A DNA stretch of 64,000 bases from Bacillus sp. 03113 (GTDB lineage Bacteria > Bacillota > Bacilli > Bacillales > Cytobacillaceae), in the NCBI RefSeq assembly GCF_006546985.1, contig NZ_VATK01000008.1:62001-126000 (forward strand). Direction: 5' to 3'. Below are positions 60,142 through 64,000 of this stretch, piece by piece (position 1 is the first letter of the stretch; each line of letters opens with the position of its first letter). A model generated the notes under the pieces. The model ran no database searches and was not told the origin of the DNA. It saw only the letters and a list, made by a program, of their open reading frames with translations. A program made the translations under genes and the position numbers.

Positions 60142-63100
60142 TCATTCATTTATAAAATGGAAAGAAGTTCTACTTCCAACTTGTGTTGCTGTTACTTCTA
60201 ATCTTGCTTCCATTCGTTCCTTCAGCTCTGGGACGTGCGAGATGATTCCGACTAAACGTCCACTGCTTTGAATATCAATTAATGTTTCGATCGCTTGATC
60301 TAAAGATTCCGGATCTAACGTCCCGAAACCTTCATCAATAAACATCGTTTCAAGCGATACTCCACCTGCGTGCTCTTGAACAACATCTGCTAAACCTAAA
60401 GCAAGAGATAAAGAAGCTTTAAAGCTTTCTCCGCCTGATAACGTTTTAACATGCCTTTCTTGCCCGGTGTATTGATCAAAAACAAGTAATTCTAGACCAC
60501 TTTGTACATTTCCTTTAGATCGATCTGTTTTGCGAATTAAATGGTAGCGGCCGTTTGTCATTTTTGACAACCTCCCATTTGCTTCTTTCAAAATATCATC
60601 TAAGAAAGCTGCTAAAACAAACCGTTCAAATGTTAAACGATACGTATTCTGCCCTTTCGTTATTTCATATAAATGACCAATCAATGCATACTTGTTCTCT
60701 AGTTCTTTAATCTCCTCATTAATTTGGTGAATGAGATTGAATATTTCCTCATTTTCGCTCTTTTTTATGAATAATTGGTTATTGCTGCTTTGTAATTCCT
60801 CCATATATGCGCTTAATTCAAGTAATTCTTTTTGTAAACTTTCTAGTTCTGGAGCTTCTACCCCATTTAAAAGGTTTGATAGCTCTTTATATCGATCGAT
60901 TACAGATCTGTACTCTTCACGATATTGTCTAACTTCCGTTTCCCATTTCGTTATTTGTTCTCCAGATTTTCTCGCTTCACTATAGGCCGTGTAATTTTCA
61001 AAGCCTTGCTCTCTCATTCTATTCATAAATGCTTCTTTTTCAGCTTTAAGGGAGTTTTTTAATCCGAGTAAGTATTTTTCATTCGTTTCATATTTCGCAA
61101 TGTATGATTGGTTTTGATCCCTAGAGATTTGGTACGCTTTTTCAGCTTCCACAAGCTTCTTTTCTAAAATCTCCTTTTTAGCAGCTGCTTCTTTCCTCAC
61201 TTTTTCATAATTCTCTTTTGTTCGAACATGCTCTGGTACCTGTTCTAGCATATTTTTATAGCTCGTTATTTTCTCTGTGTATAAAAGATTTAACTGTTGA
61301 AGCTCTTCCTTCAATTTTTCCACCAATACTAGTAGCTCTTCTTTTTTCCATTCGTTTTTTTCTAAGCTTTGCAGAACATGTGGAAGCTTGTTTTTTTCAA
61401 TAGAGAGCTGTTCTTGCTCATAAAGTAATCTTTCTCTTTTATCTAAATGTTCTTTTTGTAACAATGACCATTGTTCATGGGAGAAACAACTAAATAGATT
61501 CGTCATTTCATCAAGCCATTCATTATAAGAGAGATACGCAGAATTGACGTTGAACTCAGCTTCAATAAAGACTGACTCTGCTTTCGCTTTTACCGCCTCT
61601 AATTCAGTTAATTGAGTTTTTGCCGCTTTTAGGTCTTGCTCGTCTGGTAATGATGTAACGTGATCAGTCGCAGGATGTGGGTGATCGAGAGAACCGCAAA
61701 CTGGGCAAGGCTCGTCTGTGCGAAGCTTACTTGCCAAAACGGACGCTTGACCATTTATCCATTTTTGTTCTAATTCCTCTACAAGTATCCGGACATCCAT
61801 AAACCGGGCTTCCTCTTTTTGAAATCGCGCTTTGGTTTTGTTTTTTACTTGTAGAGCTTTTTGATAACGCTCATAGAATTGTTCATACTTTATTAATTTT
61901 TCTAATTGGTATTCAACCTGTGTTATTCGTTGACTATTTTCTAAGTAATCAATTTGTTTTTTTTCGATTGCTTCTTTAACAATTAATAAGTCTTTTATGA
62001 CTTGCTCGGTTGTCTTTAAGTCGTGTTCAAGCTTTTGATACTTCGTTTGAGTAGTCTTTATTTGATTAGTAAGACTTTGTACCTCTTCATGATAAATAGA
62101 AAGTGAATAGACATCCTCCTTCATTTTCTCAAGCAATATAAGCTTCTCGGTTGCTTCCTGGCGTTCGGTAGCACGACTTAATTCTAATTGAAGTATGTTC
62201 TCATTTTTCTGTAATTGGGCAGAAATGGTATGTAGATAATTTTGAATAGTCTCACTTTCTCTTTCAGCAGTATCTAAGTCTTTTCTTAGCCGATGGCACA
62301 GCTCTTCCTGCTGAGCTAGGACAGCTGCTTTTTGAGCGAAATATATATCTTTTTGCTTTTGTTCAAAGACTTTTTCCTGTAATTCAAGTTCGTTCTTTTT
62401 TACTTGAAGTTCTTCCTTAGCCTTTAACTGTTTTAAAATAATATCTGCTTCAAATATTCTCTGTTTGAGTTTATCTCTTTCTTGTTGTTTTTCTTTAACT
62501 TCATCATTGTATCGGTTAAGCTGCTCATTCATGGTTCCAATTTCTTTTTCTAGAAGAGGAAGAATAAGCATATCGTTCTGACTTCCTTCTTTTTTTAAGT
62601 CAACTAATTCCTGTTCGAAAAGAGCATGGATGCTATGAATAGCTCGAATACGATGATCGATTTCTTTCTCAACTGATTTTTTAAGCTCGATAGACTCTTC
62701 TTTTAGTTTTTCCTCAACTCTTTTATAGATTTCAGTATGAAATAATCTTTGTAAAATGATTTCTTTCTCTTTACTATCTGAGATGAGCAGCTTGCGAAAC
62801 TCTCCTTGTGGAATCATTAAAATCTGCCTAAATTGGTGACTATCAATGATGATTATTTCCTTTATTTTTTCTTCGACCTCACGTATATTTGAGGCTAAAA
62901 GCTGTTGCTTTCCTGTTTCATCATACACATACAATTCTGCTTTCGCTTGAATAGTTGTATATCCTTCTCCGCGGTCCTTCTTTTTTTCTTGCTGAGGAGA
63001 TCTTTTAATAAAGTATGTTTTCCCTCTTAGATAAAACTCTAGACTGACTTCCGTTGGTAGATCATGATTTGCAAATTGACTTCTTAGCTCCGGACCATTT

Positions 63101-63282
63101 CGATCCTCACCACTTGCTTTCCCGTATATCGCATAGCTAATCCCATCAAAAATGGTGGTTTTACCAGAACCTGTTTTTCCAGTGATGACGAACATAGTTC
63201 GAGAGCCGAGCCTGCGAAAGTCGATTTCTTCTTTCTGCCCATAAGGACCAAACGCCTGCATAATTAGTTTTAACGGCCTCAT
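60142..63282 (-). CDS. sbcC: SbcC exonuclease subunit (Rad50-like)
   Basis: SMC/Rad50-type ATPase that with SbcD cuts DNA hairpins and double-strand ends. 1046 residues. Walker A GKTGSGKTTIFDGISYAIYG near residue 35; coiled-coil arms about 180-490 and 560-860, joined by the zinc hook CPVCGSLDHPHP near residue 524; signature LSGGESFKASLSLALGLADV near residue 950 and Walker B LETMFIDEGFGTLD near residue 980. Start ATG (MRPLKLIMQAFGPYGQKEEI) overlaps the sbcD stop by 4 bases. Length and hook match the Bacillus SbcC (formerly YirY). The gene is downstream of sbcD in one unit. Confidence 0.97.
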   Translation of the reverse strand: MRPLKLIMQAFGPYGQKEEIDFRRLGSRTMFVITGKTGSGKTTIFDGISYAIYGKASGEDRNGPELRSQFANHDLPTEVSLEFYLRGKTYFIKRSPQQEKKKDRGEGYTTIQAKAELYVYDETGKQQLLASNIREVEEKIKEIIIIDSHQFRQILMIPQGEFRKLLISDSKEKEIILQRLFHTEIYKRVEEKLKEESIELKKSVEKEIDHRIRAIHSIHALFEQELVDLKKEGSQNDMLILPLLEKEIGTMNEQLNRYNDEVKEKQQERDKLKQRIFEADIILKQLKAKEELQVKKNELELQEKVFEQKQKDIYFAQKAAVLAQQEELCHRLRKDLDTAERESETIQNYLHTISAQLQKNENILQLELSRATERQEATEKLILLEKMKEDVYSLSIYHEEVQSLTNQIKTTQTKYQKLEHDLKTTEQVIKDLLIVKEAIEKKQIDYLENSQRITQVEYQLEKLIKYEQFYERYQKALQVKNKTKARFQKEEARFMDVRILVEELEQKWINGQASVLASKLRTDEPCPVCGSLDHPHPATDHVTSLPDEQDLKAAKTQLTELEAVKAKAESVFIEAEFNVNSAYLSYNEWLDEMTNLFSCFSHEQWSLLQKEHLDKRERLLYEQEQLSIEKNKLPHVLQSLEKNEWKKEELLVLVEKLKEELQQLNLLYTEKITSYKNMLEQVPEHVRTKENYEKVRKEAAAKKEILEKKLVEAEKAYQISRDQNQSYIAKYETNEKYLLGLKNSLKAEKEAFMNRMREQGFENYTAYSEARKSGEQITKWETEVRQYREEYRSVIDRYKELSNLLNGVEAPELESLQKELLELSAYMEELQSSNNQLFIKKSENEEIFNLIHQINEEIKELENKYALIGHLYEITKGQNTYRLTFERFVLAAFLDDILKEANGRLSKMTNGRYHLIRKTDRSKGNVQSGLELLVFDQYTGQERHVKTLSGGESFKASLSLALGLADVVQEHAGGVSLETMFIDEGFGTLDPESLDQAIETLIDIQSSGRLVGIISHVPELKERMEARLEVTATQVGSRTSFHFINE

Positions 63283-64000
63283 TTTTTCTCTCCTTCCTTT
63301 AGGACATTCTCCAAAACATTCATCATTACCGTCCTCTTATCAGCAGAAAAATCTGCTGTCGTCATTTCCTTATAAAAAAGTTCAAATAGCTCAAGGTCCG
63401 TTTTCTTTGCTTCTTTGATGATGTTGAACGCTTGTTTTTGTTTCGTATCTACAAGATTTATTTTCCTTTCAAGATGGAGAACATTTGGATAGATTTGGCG
63501 AAGCTTATAAATCGGATCCAATAAAGCACCGTCATCTAATAATGTGATCTTTAAATAATCATCAACAGCCTGTTTGTGGTAAAAGGAAGGATCTAGAATT
63601 TCTTCTAAATAACCTTCTATCTCTCTCATATCTTGTTTTGGAGTAAAAGAATGCAGCCTTTGATGAAACTCTCCATTCTGCTCTATTTCAATAATAGAAA
63701 CTGATTTTTTCTGCTTTACTTCTGAAAATGAATATTTTAGCAACGACCCTGCATACTTAATTTTGTTATGCTTAATCGCATCCGGGCTATGCAGATGCCC
63801 AAGCGCAACATACGAAAACGGATCAAAAATGTCAGCATCAACACTTCCTGAGCCCCCTACAGAAAGAATCCTTTCAGAATCACTCGTTTTTCCACCTGTT
63901 ACAAAAGCATGTCCTACTAATACATTGGGTTCATTTGGATTTAGCTGTTCTTCAATCTTCCCAACAATCGCCTTCATAGCATCATGATGAGTATGAATAG
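63279..64000 (-). CDS. sbcD: SbcD nuclease subunit (Mre11-like), 5' end outside the window
   Basis: The frame is open to the right edge, so the gene is partial; about 240 C-terminal residues are visible. An upstream segment IHTHHDAMKAIVGKIEEQL precedes the first ATG in the window (63977), so that ATG is internal. 'NVLVGHAFVTGGKTSDSERI' and 'FSYVALGHLHSPDAIKHNKI' carry the late phosphoesterase motifs (GHA and GHLH) of the calcineurin-like Mre11 fold; KYAGSLLKYSFSEVKQKKSV is the usual capping-domain entry. The N-terminal metal motifs (DxH, GD) are off the window. It overlaps sbcC by 4 bases. Confidence 0.96.
   Translation of the reverse strand, partial: IHTHHDAMKAIVGKIEEQLNPNEPNVLVGHAFVTGGKTSDSERILSVGGSGSVDADIFDPFSYVALGHLHSPDAIKHNKIKYAGSLLKYSFSEVKQKKSVSIIEIEQNGEFHQRLHSFTPKQDMREIEGYLEEILDPSFYHKQAVDDYLKITLLDDGALLDPIYKLRQIYPNVLHLERKINLVDTKQKQAFNIIKEAKKTDLELFELFYKEMTTADFSADKRTVMMNVLENVLKEGEKK

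Noticed and set aside
1-64000. CRISPR arrays, prophage, tRNA or rRNA genes
   Set aside because: No regularly spaced direct repeats, phage structural genes, cloverleaf-type sequences or rRNA segments were noticed on either strand.

Overview
The window is a chromosomal segment of an endospore-forming, low-GC Bacillaceae bacterium. The evidence is the AT-rich sequence, the strong AGGAGG-type ribosome binding sites with many GTG and TTG starts, and spore genes (sspN, tlp, sspP, cotM, a SpoVK-like ATPase). The gene order also matches, in part, the Bacillus subtilis region parC-parE-yneT-plsY-yneR-yneQ-yneP-tlp-sspN-yneN-citB-sspP-cotM, recalled from memory. I cannot name the species from sequence alone.

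Layout. 0-5.7 kb: accessory genes (short-chain dehydrogenase with a perfect TetR-type operator, DUF5519-like protein, Nudix hydrolase, AbrB-type permease, FMN-binding protein) mixed with decayed fragments. 5.8-10.4 kb: topoisomerase IV operon parE-parC behind two LexA-type boxes. 10.5-15.3 kb: yneT, then a TPP-riboswitch-controlled thiazole operon tenI-thiO-thiS-thiG-thiF. 15.3-18.3 kb: GH18 envelope protein and chromate transporter. 18.5-26.1 kb: the yne/spore block (plsY, sporulation-type kinase, yneR, yneQ, yneP, tandem SpoVK-like AAA protein, tlp, sspN, fbpB, yneN). 26.4-38.6 kb: an insertion relative to B. subtilis holding ppaC, a glutamine synthetase, an aminotransferase/hydroxyacid-dehydrogenase pair, yezD, fbpA, an apparently orphaned SAM-I riboswitch, the sulfate ABC operon (sbp-cysT-cysW-cysA) and small genes. 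38.6-43.0 kb: aconitase with CcpC-type operators, then sspP and cotM. 43.1-64 kb: MocR regulator with a divergent FMN-binding protein, ABC-F ATPase, a 1126-residue membrane protein, M20 and M42 peptidases, MFS transporter, LTA synthase, chemoreceptor and sbcDC (sbcD runs off the right edge).

Non-coding structure is rich. Four copies of a foldback intergenic repeat share the ends AAAAGCGGA... and ...GCTAGACA. One carries nested inverted-repeat inserts and supplies the stop codon of yneP. There are TPP and SAM-I riboswitches, candidate LexA, Fur, CodY, CcpC and TetR sites, and many intrinsic terminators. Most of the window is ordinary core chromosome. The most unusual items are the SAM riboswitch with no gene behind it, a PhnB-like gene whose promoter spacer contains a LexA-like box, a glutamine synthetase lacking the usual feedback arginine, and the foldback repeat family. 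I do not see a defence island, prophage, CRISPR array or intact transposon.
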